Source: Setophaga petechia (Eukaryota > Chordata > Aves > Passeriformes > Parulidae). Taken from it: 64,000 bases of DNA. The notes below the pieces were generated by a model. The model made no database searches, was not told the origin of the DNA, and saw only the letters and a program-made list of their open reading frames with translations. Location of the stretch: the NCBI GenBank assembly GCA_024362935.1, contig JANCRA010000019.1, forward strand, positions 13,326,501 to 13,390,500, in the 5' to 3' direction. This document shows positions 40,353-55,300 of the stretch, piece after piece; positions within the stretch are counted from its first letter, which is position 1, and each line of letters starts with the position of its first letter. The position numbers and the translations under genes were made by a program.

Positions 40353-40635
40353 TTTTCCTTCTCTATTTCTTTTTGGTAGCAAATGTGGTAAAGGTGAGTT
40401 GTTCAAACACTCGCATGGCTTATTTAGGTTGGGCTGGCAGTGCCGGAGCCAACAGCTGTTCTGAAGAAAAGGACTTGCTCCTCTGTTCACTGAAAGGGCA
40501 AGGGTTAACCCCGACTGCAGCTGTACGTCAACATGCTGAAATCACAGAGTTCTGTAGTCCAATGCTGACACAAGACACAGGCATCTCATCCACGGGCAGA
40601 AGGAGGCTCTGAGGTTTGAAAGTGCTGCTAAGCTG

Positions 40636-40845
<210 letters not shown>

Positions 40846-42844
40846 TCATGTTTATGTCTGGTTTCTCTGACCCATACCCTAAGCATTAATTGTCAATAAC
40901 AGCAAATCTATTTACAATAGGAACTACAGCAAATACATCAGGAGATCATAAGGAAGGGGAGGGGCTTCTAATCTCTTTATATGAAAAACAGATTTCAGAG
41001 CACTGCAGAAGAAAATATTATTTCTGGAAAAAAAGGAATCAAATAACATACACTTGAAGCATGTGGGTAGTTTCAGGAAGGAAACAGAAAGAAAATAAAG
41101 AAAGTGAAAGTGTTGTTTACTCTCAAAATGTATTTGCTCCTTGTAAAAAACTACTTTTGGCAGAAGAGTTAAGAACAGAGAAATGGTGATTCAGAATAAC
41201 TCATGTGTTGCTCATATCACTTTGAAAATATTTTTATCCCAGTGGCTTGTATAATATTGGTCATTGCTAACACTGATCTTAAAGCATCTTTTCCATGTGG
41301 GACATTAAAATAAATACATCTTTTTTTCCTATTAGTTGTAATAAAATCTGTCTGGAGCAGAAATACTTTTGCAAAGAACCTGAATAAACCAAAAACACAA
41401 GTCCCAGGAAAACACACAGATCACCTCATTCATGAAGGGTAAAAATCTGCTTAAGAACTACCTTTATACTTGAAACTGGGGGTTATAATGTCAACAAGAA
41501 CTTTTGCATAAATTAAAAAATAAGAAAAAAGAGCTTTTGTCAGGAAATTATCCAATGGGAAAATAGTTTCAATTCAACAGTATTCTGAAGGCTAACATGA
41601 TTGCGTTCACCTTTTCATCAGATCAGTTTGTGTCCTGGCATCTTTAGGAGGCAAACCACAAGCAATTAATTATCACATTAGCTTCTAAGTTCCCCAACCA
41701 TTTTTATCTATGATTTTCCAAAGAGGCTTTCATCATCTTACTTCAGCAGCTCCTGAGTAAATTCCTAATTCCACTGAAATCAGTGGCAAAACTCTATCTC
41801 CTCTGTCACTTTTATTCTGCTTTCCTTTTTTCAGTCTGGTCTTCTCAAATCTTAAGTTAGAGAAAAATTTTGAAAACAATGTTAAACTCACTGATTCCAG
41901 CTGCACATTCACTGTAATTTCTGTACCTGTCTCAGAAGGCAAACACCTTAACACTCAGCCTATCACATCCTCTTTGATATGACACTCCTGATTCGAATGA
42001 AGGTGCAATATGGATGCATCAACACGTGCCCACATTCAGAGTATGCCCAGCTTCTAGAGCAAAGGAATTTCATCAGGAAGAAAATAAAATGACCTCCAAG
42101 AAAACACCATTGTAGCAGTTTCTGCTCTGGTTTGCTTTGCTCTAGAGTGTTAGAAACCTTGAGAAACAGGTGACTGAATCTCAGCTTAAAGATAAATTCA
42201 TGAGCGATGGCTGACAATGGAGACAAGAAACCAAACAAAACTCAGAGAGACAATAGAGGTATTTTTTTTAAAATGCTTGTGATATTTCCAAAACACTTTT
42301 ATAGATGGATCTTTTCCTTAAGAAGGAAATGTTAAACACTACAACACTTTTTTGCCCTACATCTTCAATCTGGACTTCCACTGTACTGTCTCTATGCTTC
42401 ACCAGCTACAGGAAGCAGATGCAGTTAGCTCACTCAGTTACAACTCCATGTCCCAAGATCTTTCTTCCCTGTTACATTATACAGCCAGCCTACCCGCTGT
42501 GCTCTGTCAGGCCAGACATTGCTGTTTTCCTACTCACAGATTTCCTAAAGATGAACTTCTTGCATCATGTTCAGGAAACGAACCAGCAAGAGCAATACAA
42601 AATAAAAATTACTAGTCATGCTATTCTCTGAATTTTGCAAAAGCTTCTGTGCACCTATCTGTAGCTCAGGCTGCAAGATCTTTCTGGCAGAATTTGAAAT
42701 ATCTGATAGGAGTACTACATCAAGCACAAAGAGTCACAGGTTTGTGCTTGCAGCAGGTCCATGATGTGTTTGCCAGATGACTGCACAGGCCGGTGATGCT
42801 CAGCAGTGCTGCCTCCTTTTTGTGGGAGGTTGCAGCTTCCCTCT

Positions 42845-43205
42845 GTGGACAGTTTTTTAATGAGACATAGTCGATGGGAAAAAACTGACGTGAGAAAGTA
42901 CATCTGAGAAAGCAACAGCTGCCTAATTCAAGGACATGGTTTCTTTGAGCAAGAAGTTGTTTTGTAAATTATGTGATAACAGGAGGTAAAAAAGAAGCCA
43001 CAAACATCTTGAGAAAAGGTGGGACCGACTTTTTTAGCTGACCAATAGTGAGCTTTAGTTTTGCAATATGCATGAGCCTTATTACTGTGATTATAAAAGT
43101 ATTTCTGTTAATCAATAAAGTTGAGATTTGTCTGCATTAGAGGATGAGCAAGTCTCCCGTCTACCTCGTCATCCCTCTTCTCTCTCAAATCTCTGTCAGG
43201 TGGGA
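42845..43205 (+). mobile_element. Probable solo LTR in the last EYA1 intron, antisense to EYA1
   Basis: The block shows the promoter-to-poly(A) layout of an LTR. A diverse U3-like part ('gctgaccaatagtgagctttag', 'gcaatatgcatgagcc') precedes TATAAAAG at 43092-43099 and AATAAA at 43114-43119. A pyrimidine-rich U5-like tail follows ('agtctcccgtctacctcgtc', 'ctcttctctctcaaatct'). Edges are approximate and no TG/CA pair is certain. It is read from the plus strand, opposite to EYA1. Confidence 0.55.
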
Positions 43206-43764
43206 CACAGCTGGTGACCATTACAGCCAGCCATAGCTCCCTGCTCCTTCTCTTAGCTTGGCAGAAGGTCTGCTTTGGCCAGTGGGTCAGGGAGGTGTAA
43301 ACAGCATACCTATGATGTGGCTGGCAAAGACTTTGGTGGACACCTGCCTATGCAAAGAGTCTCTGCAGAAGCCAAGAGTCAATGACATGGATGCCTTCCA
43401 AGGTCAGGCAACAAACCAATGAATAGGGAGAGCTATAGGAGTAAATTCTTGGCTTCCAGCTCCCACTCCATGCAGTTCCAGCTTTATACTGCTTCCCTGG
43501 TAACAACCTCAGCATCACAGAGCATACACACACCAGACAGATAGAGCAGTTAAACACTCTGAATGATTTAACAGAAGGTTTAGCTTCTGCTAAATCAAAT
43601 TACAGCATCTTGTGCTAGATGCCCACGTGCAATATCGAGTTTTGGATTACCCTGTTTATGGGTCAGCTGTTGATGGTCAGATTTTAAACCAAAACTGCTA
43701 GCACTCATTATTTTGACTATATATTTCTATCTCAAATTCAGTTAAGTGTCCTCTGCTCTATTTA

Positions 43765-43791
43765 TGTCTGTCTGTCTGTCTGTCTGTCTGT
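43765..43791. repeat. (TGTC)n microsatellite
   Basis: Six to seven perfect tandem TGTC units within the last EYA1 intron. Confidence 0.95.
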
Positions 43792-44107
43792 GAAAGGAAT
43801 ATACCTATATTTACTCCACGCAGTTACAGCAGCGAAGTGTGGAATGACAGTAGAGAGTCTCATGAAAAAAAGGAGGTTGTGTAAATCTCAGGATTATAAT
43901 TATTTTCAGTTCTCCTTCATGTAGGTCTAAAGGCCAGCTGCACACTCCCAAGAAGCAAAGCATGCCAGGAACATGGTGGCTGCATGGGGCTGGAATTCGT
44001 TCTGATGTCCTGGGCATGACTGAACGTGGCCAATTCAGATTTCTATTAGTCTGACCCTACACTATAGCCTTCAGAGCTGTGAGGAGGGGAAGCAAACCTG
44101 ATCCAGC

Positions 44108-44176
44108 TCTATATATATCTGTATCTTTGTGTGTATATATAGAGCCTCACATATATGTGTTCATATATATGCCTGT
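44108..44176. repeat. TA-rich simple repeat
   Basis: Imperfect tatata/tgtgta tracts broken by 'gagcctcaca', in the last EYA1 intron. Confidence 0.7.
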
Positions 44177-47100
44177 GTTTTCATGAGGCATGGACGCTAA
44201 TTTTCACCCATCTGAGATAATGACTGTATGAAACTAGAATGTTTAAAGTAACAAAATTATCATACACAACCTTATCTATTATTCCTGTATTAACATGCAT
44301 TGTTGATTCACAACTATTCAGCCACATCAAAAGTGGCAACACACTCATGAGATGGAAGTACATTTTCTCTAGCCAAATGACTTGAGCTCATTTGGGAGAA
44401 CAAGAGACCTTTTGTATATATCTGTACTAAATATTGCCTTTAAAAAGCCATCCCTGCCAACACCCATGTCATGCAGGATGCTTCTATTCTGAGCCAAGCA
44501 AGAAATGCTAATCTCACATTTGCTGCTGCGGGAAAATGGATGACAAATGCTAACCACTAATAAATAGGTGGTGAAACTGGATGCATTAGTATCTAATGGA
44601 ACCCTAAGTCTACTATTTCAACTTATTCCAAGTAAATATGAAGCATTTGTCTTTTAAAAATCATGAACTGTTTGGTAGATGATACTGAGTAATAAAACAT
44701 CTATGAACTTTAAGATTATTTGATTTTGACGACATTTTGAAATTAAATATGGTGGCAAAATTTTGGTTTTGATGTAAAAAGCATAAAAAATGAAATGACA
44801 AATTTAGTAAGCCTAATAATTAGAGTATTATTAAATAATCTAATATATTAAGCTATTTTATTTCTGAAATAGAAGTAATTTTATTTTCAGCATGTACCTA
44901 CTAAATTTCAGCTATTTTACTCCACAAACTAGTGTTGCTATTAATACACATGCAAAACAAATCCATTTTTTGATAGCAACAGCAAAAAGTGCAGATTATC
45001 CTCCATCTGCCTTCCCTTAAATGAATACACATTTATATAAAAAAAACTTACTCCTGAGATTTGTGATGGATTTGAATAGAAAACTCATCAGTTTTTGTCG
45101 TCTTTCATGGTATTTTTATTGTATTCCTGCCAGATTTGCTAAGCGGCCGTCTTTACTTCCTACCCCAGACCTGACCAGCACAGTGTGACTCTGAGCTTAA
45201 AAGCAATGGCATATTGGATACCCATTTATATTCTATTTATTGCTCCACAAAGATTTATGATTTTTCCTCCCAGGCAGCATGACCATTTTGGAGACAAAGG
45301 AGAAGCCCATTTGCCTAGGCTCTCCCGAATCACCTGATGTAAAATCCAGCTCCTCAGTGCAGAGGAGCCTTTGTCTCATCTCACAAATTAGAAATCCTTT
45401 GGAGAATTCTACTAAGCAGAAAAACTCAGGAGCTGGGGTTTTTCTGTCTTGTTAGTATTTCCTGAATGTGTCTCCAAAGGCAAAGGCAAAAGATGAGCAC
45501 AAAACACAACAAAACAAAGTAACCTCCAAACCCAAAACACAAAACAAAGCAAAGCAAACCAAAATGCTGAGATGATGGAGTCTCTGGCAGAAGCCCCCAG
45601 ACCCTTGTACTGAGAACAGCTGTGTCACTGCAGTGGCACTCTGAGGTGGTGGCTCTGACCCACACTGGTGCCAGCAGCTCCAGAGCACCCTTTGGACTTT
45701 CACACTGACTTCTCTCTGCCCTCCTCTCCCTGTTTTCTGGGGGAAGCTGATATGAGGGTAGGAACCTTTGTGTGAGCCCTGGTGTTACAGCCAAGCTCAT
45801 GGGCTGCTGCACTGACCCAGAAGGGCACGATCATTCCTCAATCCACAGTGCAGACATCCTGAGAATTTAATTGTCTCATCAAATATTTTGCTGGAAGTGA
45901 CAGCTAAACAAAGGTGTCAATATCATAGTTCTACTAATGCTACCAGAAGTGTAACATTGTGCAGTTTTCTCAGTGTATTATGTTTACTTACATCAACCAA
46001 AAGAGGCATTTTATGAACAAACTGTTTATCCTAAAAATGTTTCTTAATAAAGCAATGATCTTTTAAGTGGCATTAAGAAATTTCTATAATTGAATTTTTA
46101 TACTAATGACAATAATAAAAAGATTTTAAAAGTTTCTTTTATTTTACTACTGCTGTATCAACTCAATATTTTCAATGAATGAAGAACACACATGAAAATC
46201 TTGTTTTATGATGAAGGAATTTATAAATGATTGGTAAATTATTTTTAATCATTTAACCTTAACTTTCTTAACTCCTAAGCTGGAAGTTCAACTTTTTTTT
46301 AAATCCACTGAATGAACATAGAATAAAAAAAAATCTCTAATTAAATAGGCTTGAATTTATATACTCTCTTGAAAAGACTAACTACAGTTTACATGTAAAC
46401 AATAGTGCTATCTAAAGAAGGTTGTGCTGTTATGCTCTAAATAGTGTAAAGAAACAAATATATGCTAATGGCTTCACCTCAGGCCAAAGCCCTTCAGAAA
46501 ACTGCTGTGCAATGGCAACAGAAGACCTGTCCCTTCTCTGGAGAAGGCTACAAAACCTGACATGCTGATGGGAAGCAAGGCAAGAAGGAACCAGCTACCA
46601 AAATCCAGGGGTAAGCATGACAATGGGGTACATCACAGGACAGGTATGCCACTCTGGATTGAGATGCTTTCGGTAGTTTTGGGGAGGCAAAGCTTCTGTT
46701 TTGTTTGTGTGCTCTTCAGAGAAAGTTTCTACTCTTGATGGATGTGAAGGAAAAAACTAAAAAGGCAAAGCCTGCATTCACAGTGTGAAATGGTGAGTTC
46801 TTTTTGGTGGACTAAGAAGCAGGACAAGAATCACAGAAGCATTTTCCTAAATCAGATTGATAGTTTATGCAGAAAGGCAGGGCTGCTGGTCCACTTATTG
46901 ACTTCTCTGGCATTGCTGCAGCAGATAATTTAATCCAGAGCATCTAACATGCTTTCAACCTGAAAATTCCTTCCACCAGGAAAGAATACACACAAGTAAT
47001 TACACAAAAGAACTTTCTATACTGCTACTCCTCTTAGTGACTGGAAAGGCTTTCTCTTATGCTTTTCTGAATCATGTTTCCTGTTGAAAAAAGCATTGGA

Positions 47101-48317
47101 ATAGATAATGTTACCAAAAGGACTACTCCTGCCATTATCATATACAACACTATTTCACCGAGCAACAGAAAAGGAACAAAGAGAAGGAATTTTTTCCCCC
47201 CCTGATCTTAAATACAGCTTTTAAAATGTAATCATTTGCAGCGGGAAAACATTTCTCTGCAAAGATGAAAGGCATTTCTGAAGGAGAAAGGAGCAAACTG
47301 TTCCGCCAAAGGGATATATGAAACTGAGACTCTGCAAAGTGCTGGGACGAGCCGGGAACCTACCCGCGAGGCTTCAGGGGCACAAAACCCAGATTTCATG
47401 AAGCAAAACCAGTCAATGGTTGTTAAAACGCCATGTGGACTAATTAGTTTCACTTTTCCAATTTAGAAAGTCACAGTGGAAAGAGATAGAAGTATCACAG
47501 AGAGTTTTGTGGTGAAAAAGCAGCTGTGTAAAAGCAATTTATCTGTGAAAGGGAGCAAGAAAAAAAAAGCCCATTTTCCTGCTCTTTCTCCTATTATTCA
47601 AATAGCCAAGGTTATGCCTCATTCCTCCAAGCAAAGAGTATGTATCTGCAGACTACCTAGGGTAGTTTTTTTAGCAAGACTACAAATAAAGTCTATTATT
47701 TGTGAATGGAAAGTGTTGCTTTTTATATAGCTTAATTCACATTGAAAAAAACCCCCATGTTTTCCCTTCTTCTCAGTGGGAAGCAAAAAATAATAGACAG
47801 TCAAATAGTATTCTCTGCTCAGTTATCTGAGATTATGAATGCATGCCAAGCCACAGGTTGTTGTCTGAACAAAGAATCCAAATTATGGACACACAAGAAA
47901 ACGGAAATTCCTGTCTACCTACTTCAGTCCTACATGTCTTTTTAAGGTGTGACATATACGTATTTCATACAGCTAAACAGCACACTGCCTTTGATCACTA
48001 AGAATCACCATATTTTGCTTACATTCATAACATCCTATGTGGTATTTTGGGTTGCCAAGGAAAACAGAACTGTTAGCTCTTGGCACAAAAGCCAGGGCCC
48101 ATTTTCTGGCCCCTTTTTGAAATGCATCAAACATACATAGTTTAATGTGTCTTTTGGAGAACAGCAGGGCAAATCATTATCTATAGGCTTACCTGGCTTT
48201 CTACTAGATATACTCAACACAGATTTTATAAGGCAAAGATATCCAACCTAAATGTCAGTGCATGCTGTCCCATGCTGAAGAGACGACAATTTTCCAGACT
48301 CTTGTAACCAACCCTCA

Positions 48318-50634
<2,317 letters not shown>

Positions 50635-50756
50635 CTATTTTAGTTGCACTGTAAATATTCTCTATGGGAAATACAACCCCTAGTCCATACAACAAGACTT
50701 TTGCCAGAGCTGGAATTAGCTGAGTAGTTGTTACGAGAATGTTCACACAGTTTGTC
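50635..50756 (-). CDS. EYA1: EYA1 coding exon (third from the end), 122 bp, HAD motif II
   Basis: After completing the split arginine codon the exon reads [20 protein letters not shown], then [20 protein letters not shown], and stops one base into a glycine codon. The strand-loop ILVTTTQ carries the HAD motif II threonine. The final residues approach the motif III lysine, which is completed on the next exon. The acceptor is 'cttccgtag|G' and the donor is 'ATAG|gtgagc'. The valine in GLGVVFP is isoleucine in the human protein as I recall it. The exon reads through into intron sequence without an immediate stop, so the raw open frame is longer than the exon. Confidence 0.96.
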
Positions 50757-51048
50757 CTACGGAAGAGAAAATGCAAATATCCTTTTTAACAAAACAGAAA
50801 GAAACAAAAACAAAACAATAGAAGGAAAATCTTACCCCTCCCATCAGAACGCCTTCAATATTATTATCACCACTTAAAAAGAACATTTTTTTTACCACTG
50901 TATTGAGGAACAAGGTGCAGCATGGTCAGATCAGAATAAGAAATGAGGATAAGGTCCTCCAGCTTCAGCATTTTGCTCACCACACCAGACAGCCTCTTCC
51001 AGATTATCGTCAGACATGCTAGAGCTTCCTCCCTTCTCTCAATACTCA

Positions 51049-51588
<540 letters not shown>

Positions 51589-51719
51589 CTACCCACTTGG
51601 CTGGGCTGCAAAGGAGACAGCTAAAAGAGAGCAGGCTACTGTGAGCATTCCAGCAGCCCATCCCTTGCCCAGGAAGGAATTTGCAAAGTAACTTTTTATC
51701 TTAATGAGTTCTCTTGTAC

Positions 51720-51778
51720 CTTAAATCTTGACCGTTGTCATCTGAAGACACGTCATCAATGTGAACCTGGTCGCATTC
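51720..51778 (-). CDS. EYA1: EYA1 coding exon (sixth from the end), 59 bp
   Basis: The exon reads ECDQVHIDDVSSDDNGQDL plus the first two bases of a serine codon, starting in phase 0 and ending in phase 2. It is bounded by a pyrimidine-rich acceptor ending 'ccttag' and a donor 'AAG|gtacaag'. It encodes the acidic, serine-rich linker just after the 'FFNDLE' segment of the Eya domain; that preceding segment would be on the next exon upstream, which is not found before position 64000. The peptide matches the EYA1 version of this linker as I know it. A 193-bp intron separates it from the next exon. It has no good start codon of its own, as expected for an internal exon. Confidence 0.95.
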
Positions 51779-52360
51779 CTAAGGTGACAGAAAGATTTTA
51801 TAATTTTCTTGATTTTAGAAATATTGAAAACAAAGCTATTAGAAAACATCTATGACCAATCTAGTCATCAGGGATATTTTTAATTGTGGAAATCAGTAGA
51901 TGGCAGTCTTGTTAAAACAACTATTTTACCTATTCCTTGTGCTCATTTCTTAGAATAAATGCACACCGTCATTAGCTACTACAGTTAAATGGCTTTCTAA
52001 AAACACATTTTTGTGTTTAGAAATGAAAGTGGTTAAAAACAATTAGCATATGTGTTCCATAAACGTTCTTGTAGCCTTTTAGGTACCTTAAAACATCATG
52101 CTGCTCAGAGCTGATTCAGTCAGTGCATAAGTGTAACTGAAACCAGACATTTTGGTAAATGTAACATATTAGAAAAATTAAACCTGATGCTAACCGCCAA
52201 TGAAATTATGACCTCTGATTGCTGTTGAGCCACACACCAACACAGCCTGAGGCCAGTGTTTCAGAGGAGTGCAGATGAAAAATCTGTTCCTAGTTTGCCA
52301 TTCATTTGAGAGTTGTGAGTTTCCTTCTCTCTCTTTGGTCTTACTGCATGAAAGCAGCAC

Positions 52361-52389
52361 AATATAACACAATATAACACAATTAACAC
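52361..52389. repeat. 10-bp short tandem repeat (aatataacac)
   Basis: Two perfect 10-bp units and one shortened unit, in the EYA1 intron just 5' of the exon cluster. Confidence 0.85.
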
Positions 52390-55300
52390 AATGTATTAAA
52401 AATTAGCTTTCTCCATCACTAAATTAACAATTGCAATATATATTGTTTATCCACAAAAAAAGCCCATTAAAACATTACCATTAACATTTTAACTGTTGGC
52501 AGGAAAACAAATAAGCCTCTAACGCTTTAGATCAATATCAATTCAATGCTTGTAACAATAAGGGATTTCAATTATTTTAATAATTTCCTCCTCTCTCTCC
52601 TAATGCGAAGTCCTATAACAAGTATGATCCATTTTAAAGGTGAAAATGCTGCAATTTTTTATTTTTGTGTTGCTTTCCTCTGAACAAATTTTTCTCTCTC
52701 CATGGATTTGTGAGGAAGGGAGGGAAGATAGAAGTGGAAAGAAACTCAAACCAGCTGTTCCCTAACAGAATTAAAATAATGACCCTCAACCCTTTTTCTA
52801 AAACATCTATTTTCCAGCCAACCCTCTCCCAGCAAGCAGCAAGCTCCAAGGAGGAAAAGACTTTGACCCTGTAACCTTCTCCTCCTCTCCTGAGGTCAAC
52901 AACCTCAGATAAGAAAAAAGCTGAAGAAGCCTATGTGGCCTCACATGGTGGCTGTGGATTCTAGATTTTTAAAAACATTGGTTTACAGAAAATGCCTCAG
53001 AAACTCAAAATGTTTTGAAGAACAACGTGTGGTCTTTTGCACTTGTACAACATATTCTTACTGTAATGCTTACTCTTCTGTATCTTATGCATAGGTAGCT
53101 TGTGCTAAAGAGAGAGGTAGGCGTGACAACCAGCACAGGAGAGACAATATTAAATTTGCTCATATTTAACCAGCATACAGTGAATTTCCTCCTTAGGCAG
53201 ACAAAATGCATTAGATGTACAGACACAGCTGAAACTGCAAGTGTGAGCATATGTTGCCAGGTTTTAAAAATCAACTTGGCTGAAAAAATAGCCAAGAAGC
53301 TTCTTCAGCAAGTTACCAAATTCACATAATTTTTTACTGGTTTTCTGTTTAAAAGCTAGAACAAATGCCCATCCAAATGCATACCACATTAACAATTCAA
53401 ATATGAATGTAAGCTAAAGAAGCAACACCCTCCTGAATTCATTAGTTTCTCACTTTAGTTACTCTTCTACTGCTCAGTGATTTCTCCTTCCCCAGCTTAG
53501 AAACTATGAATGACAACTGCAACAAGCCGCTGGAAAAGAGGACTCAAAATAGAAATCTGTTAAAAAGAAACTATATTTTGTAACCACAAAACTAAAGGAA
53601 GGAGTAGAAGCTCATCTTCTCAAAGGAGCAGATGGAAGAAGGAATAACTCAAAAATCTTCCAAATTCAACTCTCTCAGGGAAAAGACAGAGGAAGGAAGA
53701 ATGAGACCACTACATCTTAGATACCACAGTTAGAGAGAACCTGGGGACTTGGAGATTTAATTCACAGCACAACATCTTGGGACCATCACAAGCCTTGGAT
53801 CATGACATTCTCCCCTTCTGTCTAACCACTTGCTTGGTAGGTAGAAAGTGAGAACTGCAGTGATACATTAGAAATAAAAATTGTGGCACCAAAAGAAAGA
53901 ACTATTTTGGAGAGAAAAGCCCAGAAAATAAATCTGAGACTAAAAACTGGGAGGGCAAAGGTACAGAAACAGTGTCAAGAAAGCAAGAAAAAGGAAGAAA
54001 ATGTCACAAGCACCACAAATTTCTGACAAAATACTGACTATTATAAGAGCGAGATATTGTCCTCTTTTGTCAGGAATAAAAGAAGGAAAAAAGGCAGGAA
54101 GGGAACAAAGCACAAGAGATACATGTTATAATTTGGAAAGGATTAAAGCCCGGTGTGATTGACACTATGTTACAGCTAAAGGGAGGTCACAAACAGTGCA
54201 CGACTGTTTTGCTCCTTTTGAGTGGCAGGGCACGGCTTTGAGGCTAAATGTGAGCTTTGAGTGCCAGGTATTTTTTCACGCTGTCTAGCTGACTCAGACT
54301 TTGGGCTAATGAGTGATGGCTGCATTTTTCCACCCCTGAACATGGTAAGGAAAAACATTCATTTAGCAATTGCTCCTTTAGCAGGGAAGTTATTTAGAAG
54401 TAATTCTTCAAAGAAGCCAATTACCTGCCCATCATTAATTGATGTGGTCCATTCTTATATCAGAACCCCTTGTATTTGTTTCCACCTGCTTGGCTTGTGT
54501 GGAATTTTCTATTTGTGAGCTACCTGAGACATTGCTCAGTCCTCTGATTAGATGCAAGCAAGCACACACACAGTCAACAACTTAAAATAGCAGTTAGCTC
54601 AATATGCACCATAATCAGGGATATGGTAAAACTGCTCAAAAAATAAAGCATGCCTTTCAAACCAGAACATTTTCACAAAGGTGTATATATACACATAGAT
54701 TTTAAAATCCTCGTACTTCTCAGAAAAGCTTCTGCGAGGGGAGCTGGCTTATAGCTAAATGGCTATCCAGAAATAAAAGAAAACAGTTCGTTTGCGGGCT
54801 CATCATTTCAAACTTTCACAAATGCATTTGACATTTTTGTAAAATTTTCATAGGAAATACAGTACTAGAATTCTCCCCCTAATGCTCTGGCAAAGTGATA
54901 TCTTAAACCAATACTGAGAGTCCCTGTAGAAACACTGTTATTTATGCAGATGTATTTTATTATGACATGATCAGTTTAGCAGTCAAGTCCAAAGAAGAAA
55001 ATTAAAATTGTGGGATTCTCTTAAAATAGGCTGAATTGGCAAATAAGGAGCAAAATATTCTGTGGCTTACACAAAAAGCCTATGCAGCTAGCTGTGTTTT
55101 GCTCCTAAATGTGTTGACCTTGCAGCTTCAGTGTATCCAGTTTGAAATCTTCAGGAGGAACTACAAGTGCTAACATGTTTGTAATGAAGATTTGTATTTC
55201 AGCCAGGCAGGCTGAGATGCAGCTCTGCACTTTCGGATCAATCCCTGGAAAGCAAAATGTACTTGGTATTGTTTAGAAATAACATTTTGAGGAAAAATGG

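Larger units (their letters stand above)
38480..40635 (-). other. EYA1: EYA1 3' UTR (end inferred)
   Basis: About 2.15 kb of AT-rich sequence follows the EYA1 stop codon on the minus strand, with no recognisable repeat and no sustained open frame. I place its end just past the AATAAA at 38505-38500, the last strong signal before repeat-poor intergenic sequence. Earlier AATAAA hexamers on the minus strand lie at 40352-40347, 39093-39088 and 38863-38858 and could give shorter UTRs. An A/G-rich tract in the transcript (about 40375-40300) lies 260-340 nt after the stop. A UGUAGAUA word, fitting a Pumilio site, lies at 39753-39746. The end point is inference; the UTR itself follows from the position of the stop codon. 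Confidence 0.7.

Noticed and set aside
40226..40612. 128-codon plus-strand open frame antisense to the EYA1 3' UTR
   Set aside because: The frame is dominated by the polypyrimidine tract (serine, phenylalanine and leucine runs); no domain.
45426..45812. Overlapping 128- and 83-codon minus-strand frames in the last EYA1 intron
   Set aside because: Considered as an alternative terminal exon. The peptide is cysteine/phenylalanine/leucine-rich low complexity from a 'caaaacaaag' tract and does not resemble any Eya sequence.
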